From assembly GCA_963931865.1 (NCBI GenBank), contig OZ007505.1, positions 8,119,415-8,183,414 on the forward strand: a stretch of DNA of 64,000 nt, read 5' to 3'. Below the pieces are notes generated by a model that saw only the letters and a program-made list of their open reading frames with translations, was not told the DNA's origin and made no database searches. The translations under genes and the position numbers were made by a program. The DNA is from Axinella damicornis. Taxonomy: Eukaryota > Porifera > Demospongiae > Axinellida > Axinellidae. Positions 51,501 to 64,000 of the stretch are shown here, piece by piece (positions within the stretch are counted from its first letter, which is position 1; every line of letters starts with the position of its first letter).

Positions 51501-54500
51501 ACTCTACCTTCGCTCTACCTGACTCTACTCGGTTCTACCAACTCTACCTGACTCTACCTTGGCTCTACCTGACTCTACCTGCACTCTACCTGGCTCTACC
51601 TGACTCTACCTTCGCTCTACTTGACTCTACCTTGGCTCTACCTGACTCTACCTGACTCTACCTGACTCTACCTTGACTCTACCTTGTCTCTACCCGCCTC
51701 TACCTTGGTTTTACCTGACTCTACCTTCACTCTACCTGACTCTACCTTGGCTCTACCTGACTCTACCTTCACTCTACCTGACTCTACCTTGCATGGCTCT
51801 ACCTGACTCTACCTTGCATGGCTCTACCTGACTCTACCTTCGCTCTACCTGACTCTACATTGGTTCTACCTAACTCTACCTGACTCTACCTTGGCTCTGC
51901 CCGACTCTACCTTTGTTCTACCTGACTTTACCTTCACTCTACCTGACTCTACCTTGGCTCTACCTTTGCTCTACCTGACTCTACCTGACTCTACCTTGAC
52001 TCTACCTTGTCTCTACCTGACTCTACCCTGACTCTACCTTCACTCTACCTGACTCTACCTTGGCTCTACCTGACTCTACCTTCGCTTTTCCTGACTCTAC
52101 CTTGGTTCTACCTAACTCTACCTGACTCTACCTTGGCTCTACCTTACTCTACCTGCACTTAACCTGGCTCTACCTGACTCTACCTTCTCTCTACTTGACT
52201 CTACCTTGGCTCTACCTGACTCTACCTGACTCTACCTTGACTCTACCTTGTCTCTATACCTGACTCTACCTTGGTTCTCCCTGACTCTACCTTCACTCTT
52301 CCCGACTCTACCTTGGCTCTACCTGTCTCTACCTTGGCTCTACCTGACTCTACCTTGGTTCTACCTAACTCTACCTGACTCTACCTTGGCTCTACCTGAC
52401 TCTACCTGCACTCTACCTGGCTCTACCTGACTCTACCTTCGCTCTACTTGACTCTACCTTGGCTCTACCTGACTCTACCTGACTCTACCTGACTCTACCT
52501 TGACTCTACCTTGTCTCTACCTGACTCTACCTTGTCTCTACCTGACTCTACCCTGACTCTACCTTCACTCTACCTGACTCTACCTTGGCTCTACCTGACT
52601 CTACCTTCGCTCTACCTGACTCTACCTTGGTTCTACCTAACTCTACCTGACTCTACCTTGGCTTTACCTGACTCTACCTGCACTCTACCTGGCTCTACCT
52701 TACTCTACCTTCGCTCTACTTGACTCTACCTTGGCTCTACCTGACTCTACCTGACTCTACCTGACTGTACCTTGACTCTACCTTGTCTCTACCTGACTCT
52801 ACCTTGGTTCTACCTGACTCTACCTTCACTCTACCTGACTCTACCTTGGCTCTACCTGAGTCTACCTTGGCTCTACCTAACTCTACCTTCACTCTACCTG
52901 ACTCTACCTTGCATGGCTCTACCTGACTCTACCTTGCATGGCTCTACCTGACTCTACCTTGGCTCTACCTGGCTCTACCTGACTACCGTGGCTCTGCCTG
53001 ACTCTACCTTGGTTCTACCTGACTCTACCTTCACTCTACCTGACTCTACCTTGGCTCTACCTTGGCTCTACCTGACTCTACCTGACTCTACCTTGATTCT
53101 ACCTTGTCTCTACCTGACTCTACCCTGACTCTACCTTCACTCTACCTGACTCTACCTTGGCTCTACCTGACTCTACCTTCGCTCTACCTGACTCTACCTT
53201 GGTTCTCCCTGACTCTACCTTCACTCTACCTGACTCTACCTTGGCTCTACCTGACTCTACCTTGGCTCTACCCGACTCTACCTTCCCTCTACTTGACTCT
53301 ACCTTGCATGGCTCTACCTGACTCTACCTTGGCTCTACCTGGCTCCACCTGACTCTACCTTGGCTCTGCCCGACTCTACCTCGGTTCTACCAGACTCTAC
53401 CTTCACTCTACCTGACTCTACCTTGGCTCTACCTGACTCTACCTGACTCTACCTGACTGTACCTTCTCTCTACTTGACTCTACCTTGGCTCTACCTGACT
53501 CTACCTTTGCTCTACCTGACTCTACCTTCACTCTAACTCTACCTTGGCTCTACCTGGCTCTGCCTGACTCTACCGTGGCTCTGCCTGACTCTACCTTGGT
53601 TCTACCTGACTCTACCTTCACTCTACCTGACTCTACCTTGGCTCTACCTTGGCTCTACCTTACTCTACCTGACTCTACCTTGACTCTACCTTGTCTCTAC
53701 CTGACTCTACCCTGACTCTACCTTCACTCTACCTGACTCTACCTTGGCTCTACCTGACTCTACCTTCGCTCTACCTGACTCTACTCGGTTTTACCTAACT
53801 CTACCTGACTCTACCTTGGCTCTACCTGACTCTACCTGCACTTAACCTGGCTCTACCTGACTCTACCTTCTCTCTACTTGACTCTACCTCGGCTCTACCT
53901 GACTCTACCTGACTCTACCTGACTCTACCTTGACTCTACCTTGTCTCTATACCTGACTCTACCTTGGTTCTCCCTGACTCTACCTTCACTCTACCTGACT
54001 CTACCTTGGCTCTACCTGACTCTACCTTGACTCTACCTGACTCTACCTTCACTCTACCTGACTCTACCTTGCATGGCTCTACCTGACTCTACCTTCGCTC
54101 TACCTGTCTCTACCTGACACTACCGTGGCTCTACCTGACTCTACCTTGGCTCTGCCCGACTCTACCTTGGTTCTACCAGACTCTACCTTCACTCTACCTG
54201 ACTCTACCTTGGCTTTACTTGACTCTACCTGACTCTACCTGACTGTACCTTGACTCTACCTTGTCTCTACCTGACTCTACCCTGACTCTACCTTAACTCT
54301 GCCTGACTCTGCCTTGGCTCTACCTGACTCTACCTTCGCTCTACCTGACTCTACTCGGTTCTACCTAACTCTACCTGACTCTACCTTGGCTCTACCTGAC
54401 TCTACCTGCACTCTACCTGGCTCTACCTGACTCTACCTTCGCTCTACTTGACTCTACCTTGGCTCTACCTGACTATACCTGACTCTACCTGACTCTACCT

Positions 54501-56500
54501 TGACTCTACCTTGTCTCTACCTGCCTCTACCTTGGTTTTACCTGACTCTACCTTCACTCTACCTGACTCTACCTTGGCTCTACCTGACTCTACCTTCACT
54601 CTACCTGACTCTACCTTGCATGGCTCTACCTGACTCTACCTTCACTCTACCTGACTCTACATTGGTTCTACCTAACTCTACCTGACTCTACCTTGACTCT
54701 GCCCGACTCTACCTTGGTTCTACCTGACTTTACCTTCACTCTACCTGACTCTACCTTGACTCTACCTTGTCTCTACCTGACTCTACCCTGACTCTACCTT
54801 CACTCTTCCTGACTCTACCTTGGCTCTACCTGACTCTACCTTCGCTCTACCTGACTCTACCTTGGTTCTACCTAACTCTACCTGACTCTACCTTGGCTCT
54901 ACCTGACACTACCTGCACTTAACCTGGCTCTACCTGACTCTACCTTCTCTCTACTTGACTCTACCTTGGCTCTACCTGACTCTACCTGACTCTACCTGAC
55001 TCTACCTTGACTCTACCTTGTCTCTATACCTGACTCTACCTTGGTTCTCCCTGACTCTACCTTCACTCTACCTGACTCTACCTTGGCTCTACCTGACTCT
55101 ACCTTGACTCTACCTGACTCTACCTTCACTCTACCTGACTTTACCTTGCATGACTCTACCTGACTCTACCTTGGCTCTACCTGTCTCTACCTGACACTAC
55201 CGTGGCTCTACCTGACTCTACCTTGGCTCTGCCCGACTCTACCTTGGTTCTACCAGACTCTACCTTCACTCTACCTGACTCTACCTTGGCTCTACCTGAC
55301 TGTACCTGACTCTACCTGACTGTACCTTGACTCTACCTTGTCTCTACCTGACTCTACCCTGACTCTACCTTAACTCTGCTTGACTCTGCCTTGGCTCTAC
55401 CTGACTCTACCTTCGCTCTACCTGACTCTACTCGGTTCTACCTAACTCTACCTGACTCTACCTTGGCTCTACCTGACTCTACCTGCACTCTACCTGGCTC
55501 TACCTGACTCTACCTTCGCTCTACTTGACTCTACCTTGGCTCTACCTGACTCTACCTGACTCTACCTGACTCTACCTTGACTCTACCTTGTCTCTACCTG
55601 CCTCTACCTTGGTTTTACCTGACTCTACCTTCACTCTACCTGACTCTACCTTGGCTCTACCTGACTCTACCTTCACTCTACCTGTCTCTACCTTGCATGG
55701 CTCTACCTGACTCTACCTTTCATGGCTCTACCTGACTCTACCTTCGCTCTACCTGACTCTACATTGGTTCTACCTAACTCTACCTAACTCTACCTTGTCT
55801 CTGCCCGACTCTACCTTGGTTCTACCTGACTTTACCTTCACTCTACCTGACTCTACCTTGACTCTACCTTGTCTCTACCTGACTCTACCCTGACTCTACC
55901 TTCACTCTTCCTGACTCTACCTTGGCTCTACCTGACTCTACCTTCGCTGTACCTGACTCTACCTTGGTTCTACCTAACTCTACCTGACTCTACCTTGGCT
56001 CTACCTGACTCTACCTGCACTTAACCTGGCTCTACCTGACTCTACCTTCTCTCTACTTGACTCTACCTTGGCTCTACCTGACTCTACCTGACTCTACCTG
56101 ACTCTACCTTGACTCTACCTTGTCTCTATACCTGACTCTACCTTGGTTCTCCCTGACTCTACCTTCACTCTACCTGACTCTACCTTTGCTCTACCTGACT
56201 CTACCTTGACTCTACCTGACTCTACCTTCACTCTACCTGACTCTACCTTGCATGGCTCTACCTGACTCTACCTTGGCTCTACCTGTCTCTACCTGACACT
56301 ACCGTGGCTCTACCTGACTCTACCTTGGCTCTGCCCGACTCTACCTTGGTTCTACCAGACTCTACCTTCACTCTACCTGACTCTACCTTGGCTCTACCTG
56401 ACTCTACCTGACTCTACCTGACTGTACCTTGACTCTACCTTGTCTCTACCTGACTCTACCCTGACTCTACCTTAACTCTGCTTGACTCTGCCTTGGCTCT
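48600..56500 (+). repeat. About 1.1-kb higher-order repeat marked by GACACTACCGTGG
   Basis: The rare marker CTGACACTACCGTGG occurs with its GACA at 48867, 49969, 51290, 54116, 55193 and 56295. Spacings of 1,102, 1,077 and 1,102 bp mark single units. The 1,321-bp and 2,826-bp gaps reflect a longer unit and a region built differently. CTACTCGGTTCTACC variants travel with the same units. Confidence 0.8.
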
Positions 56501-58200
56501 ACCTGACTCTACCTTCGCTCTACCTGACTCTACTCGGTTCTACCTAACTCTACCTGACTCTACCTTGGCTCTACCTGACTCTACCTGCACTCTACCTGGC
56601 TCTACCTGACTCTACCTTCGCTCTACTTGACTCTACCTTGGCTCTACCTGACTCTACCTGACTCTACCTGACTCTACCTTGACTCTACCTTGTCTCTACC
56701 CGCCTCTACCTTGGTTTTACCTGACTCTACGTTCACTCTACCTGACTCTACCTTGGCTCTACCTGACTCTACCTTCACTCTACCTGACTCTACCTTGCAT
56801 GGCTCTACCTGACTCTACCTTGCATGGCTCTACCTGACTCTACCTTCGCTCTACCTGACTCTGCATTGGTTCTACCTAACTCTACCTGACTCTACCTTGG
56901 CTCTGCCCGACTCTACCTTGGTTCTACCTGACTTTACCTTCACTCTACCTGACTCTACCTTGGCTCTACCTTTGCTCTACCTGACTCTACCTGACTCTTC
57001 CTTGACTCTACCTTGTCTCTACCTGACTCTACCCTGACTCTACCTTCACTTTACCTGACTCTACCTTGGCTCTATCTGACTCTACCTTCGCTTTTCCTGA
57101 CTCTACCTTGGTTCTACCTAACTCTACCTGACTCTACCTTGGCTCTACCTTACTCTACCTGCACTTAACCTGGCTCTACCTGACTCTACCTTCTCTCTAC
57201 TTGACTCTACCTTGGCTCTACCTGACTCTACCTGACTCTACCTGACTCTACCTTGACTCTACCTTGTCTCTATACCTGACTCTACCTTGGTTCTCCCTGA
57301 CTCTACCTTCACTCTTCCTGACTCTACCTTGGCTCTACCTGACTCTACCTTGGCTCTACCTGACTCTACCTTGGTTCTACCTAACTCTACCTGACTCTAC
57401 CTTGGCTCTACCTGACTCTACCTGCACTCTACCTGGCTCTACCTGACTCTACCTTCGCTCTACTTGACTCTACCTTGGTTCTACCTAACTCTACCTGACT
57501 CTACCTTGGCTTTACCTGACTCTACCTGCACTCTACCTGGCTCTACCTTACTCTACCTTCGCTCTACTGGACTCTACCTTGGCTCTACCTGACTCTACCT
57601 GACTTTACCTGACTGTACCTTGACTCTACCTTGTCTCTACCTGACTCTACCTTGGTTCTACCTGACTCTACCTTCACTCTACCTGACTCTACCTTGGCTC
57701 TACCTGACTCTACCTTGGCTCTACCTGACTCTACCTTCACTCTACCTGACTTTACCTTGCATGGCTCTACCTGATCCTACCTTGCATGGCTCTACCTGAC
57801 TCTACCTTGCATGGCTCTACCTGACTCTACCTTGGCTCTACCTGGCTCTACCTGACTACCGTGGCTCTGCCTTACTCTACCTTGGCTCTACCTGACTCTA
57901 CCTGACTCTACCTTGATTCTACCTTGTCTCTACCTGACTCTACCCTGACTCTACCTTCACTCTACCTGACTCTACTTTGGCTCTACCTGACTCTACCTTC
58001 GCTCTACCTGACTCTACCTTGGTTCTCCCTGACTCTACCTTCACTCTACCTGACTCTACCTTGGCTCTACCTGACTCTACCTTGGCTCTACCCGACTCTA
58101 CCTTCCCTCTACTTGACTCTACCTTGCATGGCTCTACCTGACTCTACCTTGGCTCTACCTGGCTCTACCTGACTCTACCTTGGTTCTGCCCGACTCTACC
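51600..58200 (+). repeat. About 5.0-kb duplicated super-block
   Basis: TACCCGCCTC marks 51693 and 56699 (5,006 bp). The frame MSLYLTLPWFSLTLPSLF opens at 52248 and 57264 (5,016 bp). The CATGG-containing frame recurs at 53104 and 57924 (4,820 bp). The last spacing being shorter indicates a deletion of about 200 bp in the second copy, between 57,450 and 57,920. Confidence 0.75.
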
Positions 58201-61199
58201 TCGGTTCTACCAGACTCTACCTTCACTCTACCTGACTCTACCTTGGCTCTACCTGACTCTACCTGACCCTACCTGACTGTACCTTCTCTCTACTTGACTC
58301 TACCTTGGCTCTACCTGACTCTACCTGACTCTACCTGACTCTACCTTGACTCTACCTTGTCTCTATACCTGACTCTACCTTGGTTCTCCCTGACTCTACC
58401 TTCACTCTACCTGACTCTACCTTGGCTCTACCTGACTCTACCTGACTCTACCTGACTGTACCTTCTCTCTACTTGACTCTACCTTGGCTCTACCTGACTC
58501 TACCTGACTCTACCTTGACTCTACCTTGTCTCTACCTGACTCTACCCTGACTCTACCTTCATTCCACCTGACTCTGCCTTGGCTCTACCTGACTTTACCT
58601 TCGCTCTACCTGACTCTACCTTGGTTCTACCTAACTCTACCTGACTCTACCTTGGCTCTACCTGACTCTACCTTGGTTCTACCTGACTCTACCTTCACTC
58701 TACCTGACTCTACCTTGGCTCTACCTGACTCTACCTTGGATCTACCTGACTCTACCTGACTTTACCTGACTCTACCTTGGCTCTACCTGACTCTACCTGA
58801 CTCTACCTGACTCTACCTTGGCTCTATCTACCTGACTCTACCTGACTCTGCCTTGACTCTACCTTGTCTCTACCTGACTCTACCTTCACTCTACCTGACT
58901 CTACCTGACTCTACCTTGGTTCTACCTGACTCTACCTTCACTCTACCTGACTCTACCTTGGCTCTACCTGACTCTACCTTGGTTCTACCTGACTCTATCT
59001 GACTTTACCTAACTCTACCTGACTCTACCTGACTCTACCTTGTCTCTACCCTGACTCTACCTTCACTCTACCTGACTCTACCTTGGCTCTACCTGACTCT
59101 ACCTTGGTTCTACCTGAGTCTATCTGACTTTACCTGACTCTACCTGACTTTACCTGACTCTACCTTGTCTCTACCTTGTCTCTACCTGACTCTACCCTGA
59201 CTCTACCTTCACTCTACCTGACTCTGCCTTGGCTCTACCTGACTCTACCTTCGCTCTACCTGACTCTACCTTGGTTCTACCTAACTCTACCTGACTCTAC
59301 CTTGGCTGTACCTGACTCTCCCTGCACTCTACCTGGCTCTTCCTGACTCTACCTTCGCTCTACTTGACTCTACCTTGGCTCTACCTGACTCTACCTGACT
59401 CTACCTGACTCTACCTTGACTCTACCTTGTCTCTACCTGACTCTACCTTGGTTTTACCTGACTCTACCTTCCCTCTACCTGACTCTACCTTGGCTCTACC
59501 TGACTCTACCTTGGATCTACCTGACTCTACCTGACTCTACCTTGGCTCTATCTACCTGACTCTACCTGACTCTGCCTTGACTCTACCTTGTCTCTACCTG
59601 ACTCTACCTTCACTCTACCTGACTCTACCTGACTCTACCTAGGTTCTACCTGACTCTACCTTCACTCTACCTGACTCTACCTTGGCTCTACCTGACTCTA
59701 CCTTGGTTCTACCTGACTCTATCTGACTTTACCTGACTCTACCTGACTCTACCTGACTCTACCTTGTCTCTACCCTAACACTACCTTCACTCTACCTGAC
59801 TCTACCTTGGCTCTACCTGACTCTACCTTGGTTCTACCTGACTCTATCTGACTTTACCTGACTCTACCTGACTCTTCCTGACTCTACCTTGTTTCTACCT
59901 TGTCTCTACCTGACTCTACCCTGACTCTACCTTCACTCTGCCTGACTCTGCCTTGGCTCTACCTGACTCTACCTTTGCTTTACCTGACTCTACCTTGGTT
60001 CAACCTAACTCTACCTTGGCTCTACCTGACTCTACCTGCACTCTACCTGGCTCTACCTGACTCTTCCTTCGCTCTACTTGACACTACCTGACTCTACCTG
60101 ACTGTACCTTGACTCTACCTTGTCTCTACCTGACTCTACCTTGGTTCTACCTGACTCTACCTTCACTCTACCTGACTCTACCTTGGCTCTACCTGACTCT
60201 ACCTTCACTCTACCTGACTCTACCTTGCATGGCTCTACCTGACTCTACCTTGCATGGCTCTACCTGACTCTACCTTCGCTCTACCTGACCCTACCTTGGT
60301 TCTACCTAACTCTACCTTACTCTACCTTGGCTCTGCCCGACTCTACCTTGGTTCTACCTGACTTTACCTTCACTCTACCTGACTCTACCTTGGCTCTACC
60401 TTTGCTCTACCTGACTCTACCTGACTCTACCTTGACTCTACCTTGTCTCTACCTGACTCTACCCTGACTCTACCTTCACTCTACCTGACTCTACCTTGTC
60501 TCTACCTGACTCTACCCTGACTCTACCTTCACTCTACCTGACTCTACCTTGGCTCTACCTGACTTTACCTTCGCTATACCTGACTCTACCTTGGTTCTAC
60601 CTGACTCTACCTGACTCTACCTTGGCTCTGCCCGACTCTACCTTGGTTCTACCAGACTCTACCTTCACTCTACCTGACTCTACCTCGGCTCTACCTTGGC
60701 TCTACCTGACTCAACCTGACTCTACCTTGACTCTACCTTGTTTCTACCTGACTCTACCCTGACTCTACCTTCACTCTACCTGACTGCCTTGGCTCTACCT
60801 GACTCTACCTTCGCTCTACCTGACTCTACCTTGGTTCTACCTAACTCTACCTGACTCTACCTTGGCTCTACCTGACTCTACCTGCACTCTACCTGGCTCT
60901 ACCTGACTCTACCTTCGCTCTACTTGACTCTACCTTGGCTCTACCTGACTCTACCTGACTCTACCTGACTCTACCTTGACTCTACCTTGTCTCTACCTGA
61001 CTCTACCTTGGTTCTACCTGACTCTACCTGACTCTACCTTGGCTCTACCTGACTCTACCTTGGATCTACCTGACTCTACCTGACTTTACCTGACTCTACC
61101 TTCACTCTACCTGACTTTACCTTGGCTCTACCTTGGCTCTCCCTGACTCTACCTGACTCTACCTTGACTCTACCTTGTCTCTACCTGACTCTACCCTGA

Positions 61200-63850
61200 C
61201 TCTACCTTCACTCTACCTGACTCTACCTTGGCTCTACCTGACTCTACCTTCGCTCTACCTGACTCTACCTTGGTTCTACCTAACTCTACCTGACTCTACC
61301 TTGGCTCTACCTGACTCTACCTGCACTCTACCTGGCTCTTCCTGACTCTACCTTCGCTCTACTTGACTCTACTTTGGCTCTACCTGACTCTACCTGACTC
61401 TACCTGACTCTACCTTGACTCTACCTTGTCTCTACCTGACTCTACCTTGGTTCTACCTGACTCTACCTTCACTCTACCTGACTCTACCTTGGCTCTACCT
61501 GACTTTATCTTGGATCTACCTGACTCTACCTGATTTTACCTGACTCTACCTTGGCTCTACCTGACTTTACCTGACTCTACCTGACTCTACCTGACTCTAC
61601 CTTGGCTCTATCTACCTGACTCTACCTGACTCTGCCTTGACTCTACCTTGTCTCTACTTGACTCTACCTTCACTCTACCTGACTCTACCTCACTTTACCG
61701 TGGTTCTACCTGACTCTACCTTCACTCTACCTGACTCTACCTGACTCTGCCTTGGTTCTACCTGACTCTACCTTCACTCTCCCTTGGCTGTACCTGACTC
61801 TACCTTGGTTCTACCTGACTTTATCTGACTTTACCTGACTCTACCTGACTCTACCTTACTCTACCTTGTCTCTACACTGACTCTACCTTCACTCTACCTG
61901 ACTCTACCTTGGCTCTAGCTGACTCTACCTTCGCTCTACCTGACTCTACCTTGGTTCTACCTGACTCTACCTGACTCTACCTGACTCTACCTGACTCTAC
62001 CTTGCCTCTACCTGACTCTACCTTCACTCTACCTGACTCTACCTTGCATGGCTCTACCTGACTCTTCCTTGGCTCTACCTTGGCTCTACCTGGACTCTAC
62101 CGTGGCTCTACCTGACTCTACCTTGGCTCTGCCCGACTCTACCTTGGCTCTACCTGACTCTACCTGACTCTACCTTGCTCTACCTTGTCTCTACCTGACT
62201 CTACCCTGACTCTACCTTCACTCTACCTGACTCTACCTTGGCTCTACCTGACCCTACCTTCGCTCTCCCTGACTCTACCTTGGTTCTACCTAACTCTACC
62301 TGACTCTATCTTGGCTCTACCTGACTCTACCTTCACTCTACCTGACTCTACCTTGGCTCTACCTTGGCTCTACCTGACTCTACCTGACTCTACCTTGACT
62401 CTACCTTGTCTCTACCTGACTCTACCCTGACTCTACCTTCACTCTACCTGACTCTACCTTGGCTCTCCCTGACTCTACCTTCGCTCTACCTGACTCTACC
62501 TTGGTTCTACCTAACTCTACCTGACTCTACCTTGGCTCTACCTGACTCTACCTGCACTCTACCTGGCTCTACCTGACTCTACCTTCGCTCTACTTGACTC
62601 TACCTTGGCTCTACCTGACTCTACCTGACTCTACCTGACTCTACCTTGACTCTACCTTGTCTCTACCTGACTCTACCTTGGTTCTACCTGACTCTACCTT
62701 CACTCTACCTGACTCTACCTTGGCTCTACCTGACTCTATCTTGGATCTACCTGACTTTACCTGACTTTACCTGACTCTACCTTGGCTCTACCTGACTTTA
62801 CCTGACTCTACCTGACTCTACCTGACTCTCCCTTGCCTCTATCTACCTGACTCTACCTGACTCTGCCTTGACTCTACCTTGTCTCTACCTGACTCTACCT
62901 TCACTCTACCTGACTCTACCTCACTTTACCTTGGTTCTACCTGACTCTACCTTCACTCTACCTGACTCTACCTGACTCTGCCTTGGTTCTACCTGACTCT
63001 ACCTTCACTCTACCTTGGCTCTACCTGACTCTACCTTGGTTCTACCTGACTTTATCTGACTTTACCTGACTCTACCTGACTCTACCTGACTCTACCTTGT
63101 CTCTACCCTGACTCTACCTTCACTCTACCTGACTCTACCTTGGCTCTACCTGACTCTACCTTCGCTCTACCTGACTCTACCTTGCTTCTACCTGACTCTA
63201 CCTGACTCTACCTGACTCTACCTGACTCTACCTTGGCTCTACCTGACTCTACCTTCACTCTACCTGACTCTACCTTGCATGGCTCTACCTGACTCTACCT
63301 TGGCTCTACCTGGACTCTACCGTGGCTCTATCTGACTCTACCTTTGCTCTGCCCGACTCTACCTTGGCTCTACCTGACTCTACCTGACTCTACCTTGCTC
63401 TACCTTGTCTCTACCTGACTCTACCCTGACTCTACCTTCACTCTACCTGACTCTACCTTGGCTCTACCTGACTCTACCTTCGCTCTCCCTGACTCTACCT
63501 TGGTTCTACCTAACTCTACCTGACTCTATCTTGTCTCTACCTGACTCTACCTTCACTCTACCTGACTCTACCTTGGCTCTACCTTGGCTCTACCTGACTC
63601 TACCTGACTCTACCTTGACTCTACCTTGTCTCTACCTGACTCTACCCTGACTCTACCTTCACTCTACCTGACTCTACCTTGGCTCTCCCTGACTCTACCT
63701 TCGCTCTACCTGACTCTACCTTGGTTCTACCTAACTCTACCTGACTCTACCTTGGCTCTATCTGACTCTACCTGCACTCTACCTGGCTCTACCTGACTCT
63801 ACCTTCGCTCTACTTGACTCTACCTTGGCTCTACCTGACTCTACCTGACT
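61200..63850 (+). repeat. 1,220-bp higher-order repeat at the right edge
   Basis: Matching frames open at 62185 and 63405 and the GGACTCTACCGTGGC block is at 62101 and 63321; both are 1,220 bp apart. The variant CTCACTTTACC at about 61690 and 62920 suggests the pattern begins one unit earlier. It breaks down after about 63,850. Confidence 0.78.
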
Positions 63851-64000
63851 CTACATTGACTCTACCTGACTCTACCTGACTCTACCTTCACTCTACCTGA
63901 CTCTACCTTGCATGGCTCTACCTGACTCTACCTTGGCTCTACCTGGCTCTACCTGACTCTACCGTGGCTCTACCTGACTCTACCTTGGCTCTGCCCGACT

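Larger units (their letters stand above)
11884..64000 (+). repeat. 52-kb minisatellite of 10/11-bp units (CTCTACCTGA / CTCTACCTTGG family)
   Basis: From 11884 to the right edge the sequence is a continuous array of CTCTACCT followed by GA (10 bp) or by TGG, TCA, TCG, TGA or TGT (mostly 11 bp). The 10- and 11-bp units often alternate, giving a 21-bp dimer such as GACTCTACCTTGGCTCTACCT with one segment. By division there are roughly 5,000 units. Recurrent minor variants mark higher-order structure: CACTTAACC, TTGCATGGCTC, CTATCTACC, CTGCCCGACTC, CTATACC. No inserted transposon or unique sequence longer than a few bases was seen. Because 21 is a multiple of 3, dimer runs translate as DSTLALP-type heptads, while pure 10-bp runs hit TGA; the resulting 60-123-codon frames are artefacts of the period. 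The array continues beyond the window. Confidence 0.97.

Noticed and set aside
12452..63650. Many plus-strand open frames of 60-123 codons (LPDSTLALP / YLTLPW repeats)
   Set aside because: They follow from the 21-bp dimer being a multiple of three. They end wherever two 10-bp units meet, start at non-ATG codons in most cases, and occur in several frames of the same repeat. No protein family is indicated.
4090..64000. CRISPR-like direct repeats
   Set aside because: There are no constant repeats separated by unique spacers. Both arrays are head-to-tail satellites, and the context is eukaryotic.
11884..64000. Telomeric repeat
   Set aside because: The unit is not TTAGGG-like or another known telomere motif, unit length varies between 10 and 11, and there is no terminal structure.

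Overview
The window reads as eukaryotic nuclear DNA, most likely from an early-branching metazoan; a demosponge is my guess. Two exons match the N-terminus of metazoan NOL6 (yeast Utp22) and are separated by a short GT-AG intron. A decayed non-LTR retrotransposon tail and small fold-back palindromes support a eukaryote. The sponge guess rests on the general look of these repeats and is not proven. No prokaryotic operon, CRISPR array, rRNA or tRNA was seen.

Layout. 1-690: two minus-strand NOL6 exons; the gene continues past the left edge, and its start codon lies somewhere upstream of base 690 and was not found. 691-3140: non-coding DNA with simple-sequence oddities: a 25-bp tandem duplication, a G19 run, a G15/C18 hairpin and a near-perfect 27-bp inverted repeat. 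3197-3710: the 3' end of a 5'-truncated, twice-frameshifted non-LTR retrotransposon with an AATAAA signal and an ATTC tail. 3760-4089: short promoter-like stretch with an inverted CCAAT box next to an E2F-type site. About 4090-11030: roughly 46 tandem copies of a 149-bp satellite whose every monomer looks like a 95-nt exon plus a 54-nt intron on the plus strand. 11031-11883: unique DNA with three weak exon candidates. 11884-64000: one uninterrupted 52-kb minisatellite made of 10- and 11-bp variants of CTCTACCT(GA/TGG/TCA), arranged in nested higher-order repeats of about 0.86, 1.1, 1.2, 1.3, 1.9, 2.2, 2.4, 5.0 and 10.5 kb.

Apart from NOL6 I see no convincing intact gene. The many short LPDST/YLTLP open frames in the large array are translations of the minisatellite and are not annotated as genes. 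The two most interesting structures are the satellites. The small one carries a splice donor and acceptor in each monomer. The large one alternates 10- and 11-bp units, giving a mean near 10.5 bp, the helical pitch of B-DNA, so a TA step falls on the same helix face over tens of kilobases.
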